Source of the DNA: Bufo bufo
Taxonomy: Eukaryota > Chordata > Amphibia > Anura > Bufonidae
DNA length: 64,000 bases
NCBI RefSeq assembly: GCF_905171765.1
Contig: NC_053389.1
Coordinates: 213,472,624-213,536,623 of the forward strand
Direction: 5' to 3'
Numbering within the stretch: the first letter of the stretch is position 1; every line of letters starts with the position of its first letter. A program made the position numbers and the translations under genes. Of the stretch, positions 1-10,120 are shown piece after piece. The notes under the pieces are model-generated. The model saw nothing but the letters and a program-made list of their open reading frames with translations. It was not told the origin of the DNA and searched no databases.

Positions 1-1380
1 TGCAAGTTGACTGGCTACCACCCCCAATTGAGCGTCTTAATAAAGTTGCCCTGAAATTTATCTAGTGAGGTTAGGCGAGATAAGCCACTAACCGGCTGAG
101 AGAAGGTGATCAGGAGTTATATAACGGTCATAAGAATATGGGTAAAACGAACCCAATTAGTGTGAAAGCATATTATCAAGTTATAAAAAATAAGAGTACA
201 GCAAAATATCAAAGCGAAGCAAAGTATAAGAGCCGATTTTAAGGAATATGTCCCGTAGACAGTGTGCAGGAGCAGGGTACCCAGTAGGGGAGCCCTCTTA
301 CGTTCAAGATGAAGAGATCAAAATTTGGCTTTTCAAGTACACAGTTACGAAATCAAATTGCCCCTAGCAACTGGGTTTACCAGGGGGCGCCAATCCATAC
401 AGGAAGACGACGGGTAAAGTCCAGGAGTCTGTGAATTAAAGAGGGGCTTTATGGGCCTTTACTGTTCCTCTAGTTAGTTCCACTTGTTCCGCTAAGGCTT
501 TATGGGCCTTTACAGTCATTAGTTGCACTAATATCACAGCCCCAGACCCTAGCAATCACGCATCTAACAGCCCCAGGGCCCACAGCCAGCCACCGCAATC
601 CGCCGGGCTCCCCAGCAGGGATAGGAATGCTGGCACAGAAGGCTGAGAACTCCACGCCACCACCGTCGCCCGGCCGCAGCGGGGATCAGCACACTCCTCA
701 GCACTCCGTATTAGAGTCGCAACAACCAATTAACCCGCGGGGTGCCTGGCACCGAGCCCCTGCTTCGCCCACGCGGGCTGCAGCCTGGTTTACCCAATAG
801 CTTTACCAGCTCCAACTCCTAACACCCCCCAGGCAGCAGGGCGACATGAAACAGGTCGCAACAAGTCACGGCTGGGAGCGGGCATCGGGCACACGATGTC
901 GTAACAAGGCGGGCGCTATACAATAGGAGGCTGGTCACTGCAAACAACTGAAGAAGCAGCAAGGGACAAGATATAACAGGGGCCCTGTCCAGCGTGTCAG
1001 AGGCTTACCACCGCCGGCACACGGCACCTCAGCAGGAGCAGGAACAGACCATCATGCTGCTGGTAACTGCAGGCAGGCGAGATCAGACGACGGCACACGG
1101 CACCTCAGCAGGAGAAGGTACAGATCATCATGCTGCTGGTAACTGCAGGCAGGCGGAATCGGACAACGGGCCAGAAACAGTCAGCCCGGAGGCCACGGCG
1201 GATCCCAGCGGGCAACTCAAGCTTCCATCGATGATCGACTAGCCAGGCCTGGCCAGGGGGCGGCGTTCCATCGGGATGCACGTCAGGGAGCAGAGCAGAG
1301 CTAGGCGAGGCGGAGAGAGGTGAGGCGAGAGCGGAGACGGCAGCCGGAGGAGGAGCGCGGCTAACCTACGTCATGCCGCT
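1..1380 (-). mobile_element. 5' UTR of an L1-like LINE, minus strand
   Basis: Read on the minus strand, this GC-rich block starts at about 1380 with AGCGGCATGACGTAGG. The complete L1-like element at 24452 begins with almost the same bases. Both then run through Cys/Leu-type CTG-CCTGC repeats and a shared segment (GGAGCTGGTAA followed by CTATTG) about 550-610 bases in the minus direction here and about 420 bases in there. A 77-bp unit is duplicated in tandem at 1016-1168. ORF1 would lie beyond the left window edge, and short frames here are not credible genes. The element appears inserted into the Ty3 remnant on its right, since that reverse-transcriptase homology stops at about 1420. The family assignment is inferred from the second copy. 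Confidence 0.6.
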
Positions 1381-1419
1381 ACCGTCGGGCACCCTGCTTG
1401 TCACATACAGGTCAGCTAG

Positions 1420-3614
1420 GATCCATCAGCTTAAACCTTCCGGGGAGATAATGTATCCAAGAAATTGAATGGTTGTCTGCTCAAATTCACATTTCTCAAG
1501 TTTGATGTATAAACCGTGTTCTCAAAGCCTTTGCAGAACATTGCAGACGTGTTTGCAATGTTGTTCTAAGTTTTCTGAAAAGATTAAGATATCATCCAAG
1601 TAAACAATTACAAATTGATGCAGCATATCCCTGAAAACATCATTGATAAAGTGTTGGAAAGTGGCTGTGGCGCTACAAAGTCCAAAAGGCATGACAAGAT
1701 ACTCAAAATGACTATACCATGTTCTAAAGGCAGTCTTCCATTCATCTCCTGGACGAATTCGGACAAAGTTATATGCTCCTCTGAGATCAAGTTTAGTAAA
1801 TGTTTTAGCAGTACGAAGCCTTATCCGTAGTTCTGGAATTAAAGGAAGAGGATACTGTTTTTTTTACAGTGACATTATTAAGTCTTCTATAGTCAATGCA
1901 GGGACGTAAGGTGGAATCTTTCTTTTCAACAAAAAAAAAAAGGTGCTCCGGATGGAGAAGTAGATGTTCGGATGAAGCCTTTCTTTAAATCCTAGTCCAG
2001 ATATTCTTTTAAGACCTTTAGTTCTGGTTCAGAAAGAGAGTAGATACTATCAAAGGATATTTTAGCTCCAGGTAACAGTTCTATTGGACAATCATTTGGA
2101 CGATGTGGGGGTAGTTTATCTGCACTCCTCTTATCAAAGACATCCTGAAATTATCTGTATTGTGGAGGTAATAATTCTTTAGCAGACAGTTCAGAGATTA
2201 ATGTGCTCTCAGGCAATGAAGAGGTGAGTTTATGCAGGCAATTTAGCTGGCAACATTTAGATGGGAACTGTATACAACGTGATTCCCAGTCAACAGATGG
2301 GTTATGAGTAGCTAGCCAAGGGATACCCAAAATTACTGGAAACTTTGGGGAAGCAATCAATGAAAAATAAATAATTTCACGGTGATCAGGTTTAATCAAG
2401 ACTTGAAGCTTCACAGTCTCATGAGTAACCGGCCAGATAAAAGGGGTGATCAATCAACAGTTTCCATGTCTATAGGTGCTGTCTTAGTTAACAGTGTGAT
2501 ATTATTTTCATGAGCAAAGGTTATGTCCATAAAGTTACCACCAGCCCCAGAGTCTAACATAGCAGAACAAGAAATCCCATGTGTTTCAGTGCAGATGTGG
2601 ATTGGCACAATAAAATGAGACTCAGGAGCCATTACCTTGTCATCACCCAGAGCTAAAGGAGAAATAGAATTTATTTTTGAGTGCAAAAGATATGATGTTT
2701 CTGGTTTAATCTGTTCTTTTACTTATGTGACAGCAATTGTTCTACGAACCTTATTTGGGCATTTTATAGCATAATGCCCTGACTCCCCACAGTAAAGAAA
2801 AAGATTTTCTGCAAACCTTCTCTCTTTTTCTGCTGTAGTTAGATTTCCGTAAAACATCAATCTGCATTGGTTCAGATATGCACTCAGTGTTTCGCTGACT
2901 TGATTGACTGAAAGAATAGGTAGGTCTATTTCCCAATGCCCAGAGATTTTCCCTCCTCCTTTCAGAAAGTCTCTGATCAACTCGGATACACAATTGAATA
3001 AAGTCCTCCAAATCATCAGGGGCTTCCACTCTAGCAAGCTCATCTTTTACTTGTTCTGAAAGTCCTTGCCGAAACTGGCTTTTCTTGGCTGCTAGATTCC
3101 AAGTGGTATCAGCTACCCAGCGGTGGAATTCTGCAGTGTATTCAGCAACTGGACGTTTCCCTTGTCGTAGATTGTGTAGTTTGGCTTCAGCTGTAGCACA
3201 ACGGTTAGGATCATCAAAGACTTGACTCATAGCAGAGACAAAGTTATTCAATTCGTTCAAAATATCACTATTTGTTTCCACGTATGGTGAGGCCCATGCA
3301 AGAGCTTCATCCGTCAAAAGATTGATGATGAACAATACTTTTTTCTTGTCACTGGTAAATGGAGCGGGCTGCATTTGAAAATAAATGCGGCATTGATTTA
3401 GGAACCCCCAATAATGACGTAGCTCTCCATCGAACTTTGATGGTAATGGCCGGCTGAGCCACACACATCCAAAAGTTGTCTTTGCAATTTAATTATTTCT
3501 CTTTGTTGATTTTGTACTGAGCCTTGTAGCTGTCCAAAAATTTTCTTGATAGGTGGTACCAAATTGCTGCGGTTCAGAAACTTGTTTCCTCAAGGTTGTC
3601 ATAGAGGACTCCAT
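1420..3614 (-). pseudogene. Broken Ty3/gypsy (chromovirus-like) gag-pol remnant
   Basis: The minus strand encodes, in order, a gag domain (3464-2751, with FLNQCRIYF and the LALARVEAP-type tail), a zinc knuckle, an aspartic protease with MLDSGAGG (about 2570) and a reverse-transcriptase piece (1790-1420) that ends just after the [11 protein letters not shown] block. RNase H, integrase and chromodomain are absent, so the copy is truncated in the thumb of the reverse transcriptase, where the L1 5' UTR abuts. Several frame changes and stops break it. The first cysteine of the CX2CX4HX4C knuckle is replaced: the codon is TTT (Phe) near 2805. The start is probably the ATG at 3614, 18 bases inside the LTR edge. 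It is related to, but clearly diverged from, the intact element at 17569-22840. Confidence 0.85.
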
Positions 3615-3620
3615 ATTTTG

Positions 3621-3629
3621 GCCAGATTA
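3621..3629 (-). other. Putative self-primer binding site of the old Ty3 element
   Basis: GCCAGATTA (plus strand) lies three bases outside the LTR edge. It is the reverse complement of TAATCTGGC at 4260-4268, inside the same LTR and 29 bases downstream of its TATA box. This is the layout of Tf1/sushi elements, in which the RNA 5' end primes its own reverse transcription. That function is inferred. Confidence 0.5.
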
Positions 3630-3632
3630 TTC

Positions 3633-4403
3633 TGTAAGAGTGATGCTCACCTGAAATTAGGAATCGTCTAGGCCTGGAAGGTAGGTAAGGAGTTCAATGG
3701 CTGAGACAATCTGGATCCCTGGAGTAGCAGAGGCAAGCAGTGTCGAATAACTAAACACAACAGTTAGGATAAGGCAGAAGCGTGGTCAGGTAACAATCCA
3801 AATTTGGTACACGAGTAAACACAGCAGTTTAGGATAAGGCAGAAGCGTGGTCAGGTAACAATCCAAATTCGGTAAAAAGTAAACACAACAGTTTAGGATA
3901 AAGCACAGGAGCTAGATAGAAGCACAGTAAGGCTGGGTTCAGACCTGAGCGTATTTGATATGCGCGTTTAACGCGCGTTTTTGTCGCGCGTTTTTATGCG
4001 CGTTTTTTGCAATAGTAAACGTGCGTTTGACGCGCGTTTGTGTGATTGACTGCAGTGTCCTATGGCCACAAACACGCGTCAAAATGCCCCAAAGAAGCTC
4101 AATAACTTGTTTGAGCGTAGGGCGTTTTTCAGCGCGTTCAAACGCGCTGTAAAACGCTCAAGTGAGAACCAGGGCCATAGGGAAGCATTGGTTTTCATGT
4201 GTTGAGCGTTTTACAGCGCGTTTGAACGCGCTGTAAAACGCTCAAGTGTGAACCCAGCCTAATCTGGCAAGGAGGAAGTGACAAGGTCTGGTTTATAATA
4301 GGAAGTTCCAAGCTGTAGCTGATTAGGCTAAACGAGCAGAGATTGTCCAAGACTAGAACACTATTCACTAGGTTCAGGAGTGGAGCCGATTAAGAAAATT
4401 TCA
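3633..4403 (-). repeat. 5' LTR of the old Ty3 element, interrupted by a MITE
   Basis: The LTR edge next to gag is TGTAAGAG at 3633. On the minus strand a TATA box (TATAAA, 4297-4292) lies 29 bases before TAATCTGGC (4260-4268 on the plus strand). That string is complementary to the nine bases at 3621-3629 just outside the LTR, the expected primer-binding site. Three tandem units of about 60-66 bp, each with GTTTAGGATAAGGCAGAAGC or a variant, occupy 3750-3910. The outer edge near 4403 is approximate, because a Tc1 end follows. The MITE at 3930-4259 is inserted within this LTR. Confidence 0.6.
3930..4259. mobile_element. 330-bp MITE with TA target duplication
   Basis: The ends are inverted repeats: AGGCTGGGTTCAGACCTGAG on the left, matched on the right with three mismatches. 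The flanks are TA at 3928-3929 and 4260-4261. Removing the element and one TA rebuilds TAATCTGGC, which is the LTR sequence that pairs with the Ty3 primer site. The interior is dense in GCGCGTTT palindromes, and the block TTTTACAGCGCGTTTGAACG occurs twice (about 4211 and, in near-identical form, about 4130). There is no coding capacity. The TA duplication suggests a Tc1/mariner-like or similar source transposase. Confidence 0.7.
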
Positions 4404-4753
4404 GGAAAGACCAACTAGAGCATCTGAACTTTATTTGGGGTTAATCAGAGGCACTTTAAATGATGGCAGGTGTATGCTGACTCCTATTTAACATGATTTT
4501 GAATGTGATTGCTTAATTCTGAACACAACTACATCCCCAGTTATAAGAGGGTGTGCACACTTATGCGACCACATTATTTTTGTTTTTTTTGTTTTCTTCC
4601 CTCTACCTAAAAGATTTCAGTTTGTTTTTCAATTGAGTGGTACAGTTTATAGGTCACATTAAAGGTGGAAAAAGTTCTGAAAGTTCTCATTGTTTTACAG
4701 CACAGAAACCTGACATTTTAACAAGGGTGTCTAGACTTTTTATATCCACTGTA
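4404..4753 (-). mobile_element. Terminal fragment of a Tc1-like transposon
   Basis: The right end is a recognisable Tc1-family terminal repeat: read from 4753 leftwards it is CAGTGGATATAAAAAGTCTA, preceded by TA. The rest matches, from memory, the leader region of a Tc1-like family widespread in fish and frogs (the block containing GTGTGCACACTTATGC). No transposase remains. The left boundary at about 4404 is judged from where that familiar text stops. Confidence 0.6.
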
Positions 4754-5039
4754 CTTTGAAGATGACATGGTTCTGCATCTAAAAGTCCAAGTCAAAAAAA
4801 GTAGCATGGCAGGGATCATAACTATAAAAAAGTTAGGGGGTCAGAATATGGTGATGTAAAAAGGAAATGCATTTTTTTTTTACAAAGTTTTAATTTATTT
4901 TTACACTATTTAGACATAAAAAACCTATACATATGTGGTATCATTGTGATCCTACTGACCCAGAGAATGAAGGGCACAGGTCAGTTTTGCCGCAAGAACA
5001 AAGAACAAAACCTGTAAAAAACTGTGGAGAAATTGCATT

Positions 5040-5230
5040 ATTTTTTTTTATTCCACCCCATTTGGAATTTTTCCTGCTTTACACTATATTGTATGCCCTA
5101 TTAAAATACGACTTCTCCCGCAAAAAATAAGCCCTCATACATCTATGTGAAAGGAAAAATGAAAAAAAGTTATGGCTCAAGGAAATTAGGGTAGAAAAAA
5201 GAAAAAAGAAAATGAAAAAATCTCTGGTAT
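5040..5230 (-). repeat. Degenerate relative of the piggyBac 3' flank repeat
   Basis: The minus-strand text GGGCTTATTTTTTGCGGGAG at about 5112-5131 resembles GGGCTCATTTTTTGCGGGAT at about 53155 inside the piggyBac element. The surrounding T-rich context (CACTATATTGTA against CACTATATTATC) is also similar. I infer an old fragment of the same non-coding repeat. There are no genes between 4754 and 6290. Confidence 0.4.
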
Positions 5231-5350
5231 CCTAAGGGTTAAAGGAGCTATCTAACCCCTATTATGCCCCCCAAAATGCCAGGAACCACATACAGATAAT
5301 ACTTATGCCCAGTGGGAGGGTGCAGCTAATAGCAGGCCGCGTCGGAAATG

Positions 5351-5386
5351 AGCCTCCCTAGCATCACCCGCGATGCTAGGGAGGCT
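5351..5386. repeat. Perfect 15-bp hairpin
   Basis: Arms 5351-5365 and 5372-5386 are perfect reverse complements around the 6-base loop ACCCGC. It lies in a non-coding block bounded by two related copies of a short direct repeat (TATCTAACCCCTATTATGCC near 5238 and TATCCAATCCCTAAAATGCC near 5596). It is probably part of a foldback repeat. Confidence 0.8.
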
Positions 5387-5480
5387 GGTACCCATCGTGA
5401 CCTGCTATTGGCTGCCCACCATGTTGCTGAATGTTTTAATCTGCGTGATGGGAGTTGTTGGCAGGGGGGCATAATGCTAA

Positions 5481-5571
5481 GTGTGCACATAGCCACCAAT
5501 CATATCCCCCCCCCCTCCCCCAAAGGTGACTTATTGCTGGGGGAAAATATGATTGGTGGCTATGTGCACAC
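5481..5571. repeat. Perfect 25-bp inverted repeat with C-rich loop
   Basis: Arms 5481-5505 and 5547-5571 are perfect reverse complements. They are separated by 41 bases rich in C on one side and G on the other. It is the second foldback within 200 bp, consistent with a small MITE-like palindromic element at about 5231-5620. Confidence 0.8.
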
Positions 5572-6169
5572 TCAGCATCAGCGAGTTAAAGGGGTTATCC
5601 AATCCCTAAAATGCCCCTCAAAATACCCAGGGAGGAGGGGGGGTGAGGAGTAGAAGGAAAGCACACTGGAAAGCACACTGTTCTCCTGAGTCCTCTATGA
5701 GCTTACAGCCCCCCCCAAAAAAAAAAAAAAACACTGCTTGCTGCTGCCCTCCACCATCAAGATTTTGTATTAAGTCTTCTGACTGCTGTCCTCTTGCTGT
5801 GGCAGTGGCACACTACAGACAACAGTGTGTTTTGTCCGTGTACACTGTCCGGACTCCGGAGCGGTCCTTCAGTCTGGACGGGAAGGGAGGGTTGAGGGGG
5901 GCTGATGACTTGACTTGAGGCAGACGTGAGCGCACCTCTGTATGTGCGCCTGCTCCTGCAGCCTTCCAGCGATACACTGACCAATCAGCAGCAGCCTCTT
6001 TGTGCTGCTAAATGCTGATTGGCCAGTGTGAAATTATGCAGCAGAGCAGACGCAGTGCCTGAGTGGGAGGTAGCCTGGATCAGGGAGGTCAGAAAGGGTG
6101 CGGGGGGAGGAGGGTGGCCCGAGGTACAACACAAGTGGGTGGGGCACAGGCCGCCTCAATGCCTGTATG

Positions 6170-6290
6170 AATAAACTGTCTGTGCAGAGACATAGGGTGC
6201 GGGACCTTCCATGCGCTCTGGGCCCCCCGTGCCACGGGCCCCATAGCAACGGTGTGGTCTGCCTATATTGGCAGTACGCCACTGGTGATG
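6170..6290 (-). repeat. Interspersed repeat shared with 44768-44850
   Basis: On the minus strand this reads ACCAGTGGCGTACTGCC, then GCAGACCA, then GCTATGGGGCCC. The plus strand at 44768-44830 has ACCAGTGGCGGACCTGC, GCAGACCA and GCTATGGGGCCC in the same order and spacing. No promoter boxes or tail could be confirmed, so I do not assign a SINE class. Confidence 0.55.
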
Positions 6291-6301
6291 AGTAGAGTGG
6301 C

Positions 6302-8975
6302 TTGGGAGCTGATGTTGAGAGCGGTCAGGCTCCTGACGCAGAGACGGTTGAGGAGGACATTAGTGACATGCAGACACTATTCGACTATAGTGATGTAGCT
6401 GAACGCACTTGGGAGCCGGGTAACGAAGGGGCTTCATCATCATCAGGAGAAGAGGGTGTCAGCTTGCCCATGAGCCAGCGGTGGAGTCAGCAAGTCGGTA
6501 GCATGGCCAGGAATCAGCAGGGTGGCAGCAGTGGGAGGTCGGGAACCAAACGCGCCCATGGCAGACCACCCACTTCACGTGAGCCTACCAGCCCGGGAAG
6601 TAGTGGTGCAGGGGCTCAAGGAGGAAGCGGCTGTAGCAGTCAGTCAGTGCGTAGTGTTGGGGGTAAAATCACCTACTCGGTGGTGTGGCATTTCTTTTTT
6701 TTTTTAAAGCCGCTGGAGGAGGTGAACGTGGCCATTTTTTTAATCTGTGGGCAGAGGGTGAAGCGTGGCCAGGGTGCCAATGTTGGCACTATGCCCTGCG
6801 TCGACATATGCAGCATCGCCATAAAGTGGCCTGGGAGAACTGTGACTCCGATGTGGTGGTCCAGCCTGCCGCAGCAACCGCTGCATCACCCACTAGCACT
6901 CACCCGGTTTCTGGCAGTCAAGGCTCCACCACCTCAGCCGAAGGGAGTTGTCTGTCCTTCCCATCATCTGCCGGTCCTCATGCCCCTGCTCCTCCTCCTA
7001 CTCCTCATCATGCATTCCGTCAGCAATCGATCACCGAAGCGATTGCCAAGATACAACAGTATGCGTGCACTCATCCAACTGCGCAGAAGCTGAATGTGCT
7101 CCTGTCCAAGTTGCTGGTGCTGTAGTCCCTCCCTTTCCAAGTGGTGGACTCTGCACCCTTCAAAGAATTGATGGCTACTGCAGAGCCGAGGTGGAGAGTC
7201 CCAAGCCGTCATTTCTTTACCAAAAAGGCAGTACCAGCCCTGCACACACATGTAGAACAAAAGGTAGGCCAGTCCTTGAGCCTGTCGGTGTCTGCAAAAG
7301 TGCACGGCAGCGCCGACATGTGGAGCTGTAGCTATGGTCAGGGACAATACATGTCCTTTACGGCCCACTTTGTGAGTATGGTTCTTGCACAGCAACTTGG
7401 CCAGGTGACGCCGCTTCCGCCTCCACGTTGCCACGCCATTGGTCCAGTGACAATGTCCGCCTCTGCCTCCTCATCCTCCACTGGGTCCTCAGCCTCCACT
7501 GCAGGGACAATTCAAAGTGCCCCTCAAATCGAATCTGGTTTTCTCCGCGACAACTGAAAATCAGAACCATGGTGACCAACAATGGGAAGAACATTGTGTC
7601 AGCGCTGCGTCAAGGAGGGCTGAGCCATGCGCCCTGCATGGTACACGTGTTCAATCTTGTTGTCAAGCAGTTCCTGAAGTCTTCCACCCATCTGCAGGAC
7701 ATCCTAAAAATGGCCAGGAAACTTTGCATGCACTTCAGCCACTCGTACACCGTAAAGAAAAACCCTCCTTGATCTGCAGAACGGCATCCCCCAACATAGG
7801 CTGATATGCAACGTTTCCACCATTGGAATTCCACCCTCCATATGTTGGACCGACTGTACGAACAGAGAAAGGCCATCAATGATTTCCTGATTATCCAAGC
7901 GGACTGTGTAACTTTGGTGTCAGCCAGTGGCAGCTCATGCGTGACGCCTGCCGTTTGCTCAGGCCCTTTGAGGATGGCAGGTTATTTGTCAGTTGCCAGG
8001 ACTGTGGGATGAACAACGTTATTCCACTGCTTCATGTCCTGGAACAGATGTGGCTACATATGACTGGTCAGGGGACTGGAGACTTGGCGCCTAGATCTCA
8101 TGACCACCTAAGCCCTGTGGGGGCTGAACTGGAGGAGGAGGAGGATATTGGAGCACAAGCAATGTGTAGCAAAATCTGGGGTTTTACTACACAGGTGACA
8201 GGAGAGGAGGAGCATAAGCAGCCAGATGAGCTACAGGGCGATCTTGAAAATGAGGCGGAGGACCCAGACACACCATGACAGTATGCAGTGGAGATTAAGG
8301 CAGGGAGTCCCTCCGAGTCACTTGCGCAAATGGTCCACTGCATGCTCACTTGCTTGGGAAGTGACAGCCAAATTGTCAGCATTCTGCAGAGGGATGACTT
8401 CTGTCTCTCCACCTTGTTGTACCCTTGCTACCTGTCCAAAATGGGGGCCTTTTTTAAACCCGCTGAGAGGGAGGACAAACTGAACTACTATAGAGCCATC
8501 CTATGTAGTCAGTTGTCCGCTGCCTATCTGTGCCATCGTCCATCCCCCTGCAGGTCTGAACGGGGGGGCCCTCTCGTTCCACTGCCATGGCTGCTGGGGA
8601 GGGGTGGGGTGGCAGGATCAGTACATGCTCCATCAGCAGCAGCCTGGAGTCTACAGTCGCTGATAGCTTTCTTCACCCTTATAGAAAAGAAACTACTCAC
8701 CAGCAGCTAGACATAGAGCAGAACCTGAACCAGCAGGTGGTGTCATACTTGGAGTTCACTCTGCCAGCCGACCTTGAAGATCCGCTGGACTACTGGGCAG
8801 CCAAACTGGATTTGTGGCCGCAACTGGCCAAGTTTGCCCTGGAAAAGCTGTCCTGCCCGGCCAGTATTGTGGCATCAGAGCAGGTGTTTAGTGCGGCGGG
8901 GGACATAGTTACCCCAAGAAGAACTCACTTGTGGAGAGACTGACCTTTGTCAAGATGAATCAGGCATGGATCAGC
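6302..8975 (+). pseudogene. Decayed hAT-superfamily transposase (hAT-C)
   Basis: Consecutive broken frames follow the usual order of a BED-type hAT transposase. They are: an acidic/Ser-rich N-terminus (6302-6660); a damaged BED finger ending ALRRHMQHRH (about 6790); FKELMATAEPRWRVPSRHFF (about 7160); the GQGQYMSFTAHFV block (about 7340); NNGKNIVSALRQGGLSHAPC (about 7578); HWNSTLHMLDRLY (about 7822); RDACRLLRPFEDG (about 7940); and the C-terminal dimerisation block with LDYWAAKLDLWPQLAKFALE and CPASIVASEQVFSAAG (8783-8903). At least five frame changes or stops separate these pieces. The end is near 8975, after LTFVKMNQAWI in another frame. It is non-functional as it stands. The remnant begins immediately beside an interspersed repeat, so its 5' part is probably missing. 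Confidence 0.85.
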
Positions 8976-9159
8976 CAGGATTTCCACCCACCAATTCCTG
9001 ATGCTTCAGATTAGATTATCCATGGTGCCACACCAACACTTTGACAAAAGAGCCTGCTTTCTTCTGGTTACCTGCCTCAGCTACTATTCTGATGCTGACA
9101 TCCACCTGATGCCACACATCTGATGCCAAGTTCACCAACCTTCTTTAGCGGATACTGGT

Positions 9160-10070
9160 ATTGCCACCCACCTTCACACTATGTCACCTTGCCACTCTGT
9201 GGTATCCAGATGCTGCTACTACCTCCACTCTATGTCACCTTGCCACTCTGTGGCCTCTTGATGCTGCCGCAACCCCTAGACTCTGTGATTGTGCCACTCT
9301 GTGGCCTCCTAATGCTGCTACCACCTCCAGACTCTGTCATTGGGCCACTCTGTGGTCTCCTCATGCTGCTTTCACCTCACCACTATGTCACCTTGCCACT
9401 CTGTGTCCTCCTTATGCTGCTCCTACCTCTACTCTATGTCACCTTGCCACTCTGAGGCCTACTCATGCTGCTGCCACCTCCACACTATGTCATTGTGCCA
9501 CTCTGTGGCCTCCTGATGCTGTTGCCACCTCCAGACTCTGTCATTGGGCCACTCTGTGGTCTCCTCATGCTGCTTTCACCTCACCACTACCTGTATGTCA
9601 CCTTGCCACTCTGTGGTCTTCTCATGCTGCCACCACCTATACATTCTGTCATTGTGCCACTCTCTGGACTCTTGATGCTGCCGCCACCTCCAGACTATGT
9701 CATTGGGCCACTCTGTGGTCTCCTCATGCTGCTATCACCTCACCACTATGTCACCTTGCAAATATTTGGTCTTTTCAGGCTGCCACCACCTCAACACTAA
9801 GTAACTTTGCCACTCTGTTGTTTCCTGATGCTGCCGCCACCTCCACACTATGTCACTTTGCCACTCTGTGGCCTCCTCATGCTGCTGCCACCTCCACACT
9901 CTGTCATTGTGCCCCTCTGCGGCCTCCTGATGCTGCCGCCACCTACAGACTCTGTCATTGTGCCACTCTGTGGTCTCCTCATGCTGCTTTCACCTCACCA
10001 CAATGTCATAGGGCCACTCTATGGACTTCTGATGCTGTTCCCACCCTCCCTACTTCATTGCTGTGTCACT
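9160..10070 (+). repeat. 51-bp minisatellite, about 18 units
   Basis: The unit is 51 bp, built around GCCACTCTGTGGCCTCCTGA followed by TGCTGC and CACCTCCA. Because 51 is divisible by three, frames stay open: one runs 319 codons (9161-10120) as a 17-residue repeat beginning CHLATLW, and a second frame is open at 9123-9455, 9465-9800 and 9807-10076. Units differ in a patterned way (TTGCCACTCTGTGG, GGGCCACTCTGTGG, CTTTCACCTCACC), suggesting subtypes. It directly follows the hAT-C remnant and may be part of that element's 3' end. I treat the long frame as a by-product of the unit length, not as a gene. Confidence 0.9.
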
Positions 10071-10120
10071 ATTTAGCCTTTTTTGCTTGGCTGACATCGT
10101 TTATTTGGCCCTTCCTCTGA

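Noticed and set aside
994..1242. 82-codon frame
   Set aside because: It lies on the wrong strand of an L1-like 5' UTR and includes a 77-bp tandem duplication that explains its repeated residues.
9161..10120. 319-codon open frame on the plus strand
   Set aside because: It is a pure 17-residue repeat created by a 51-bp minisatellite; a second frame is open as well, and there is no sign of a start context or of conservation.
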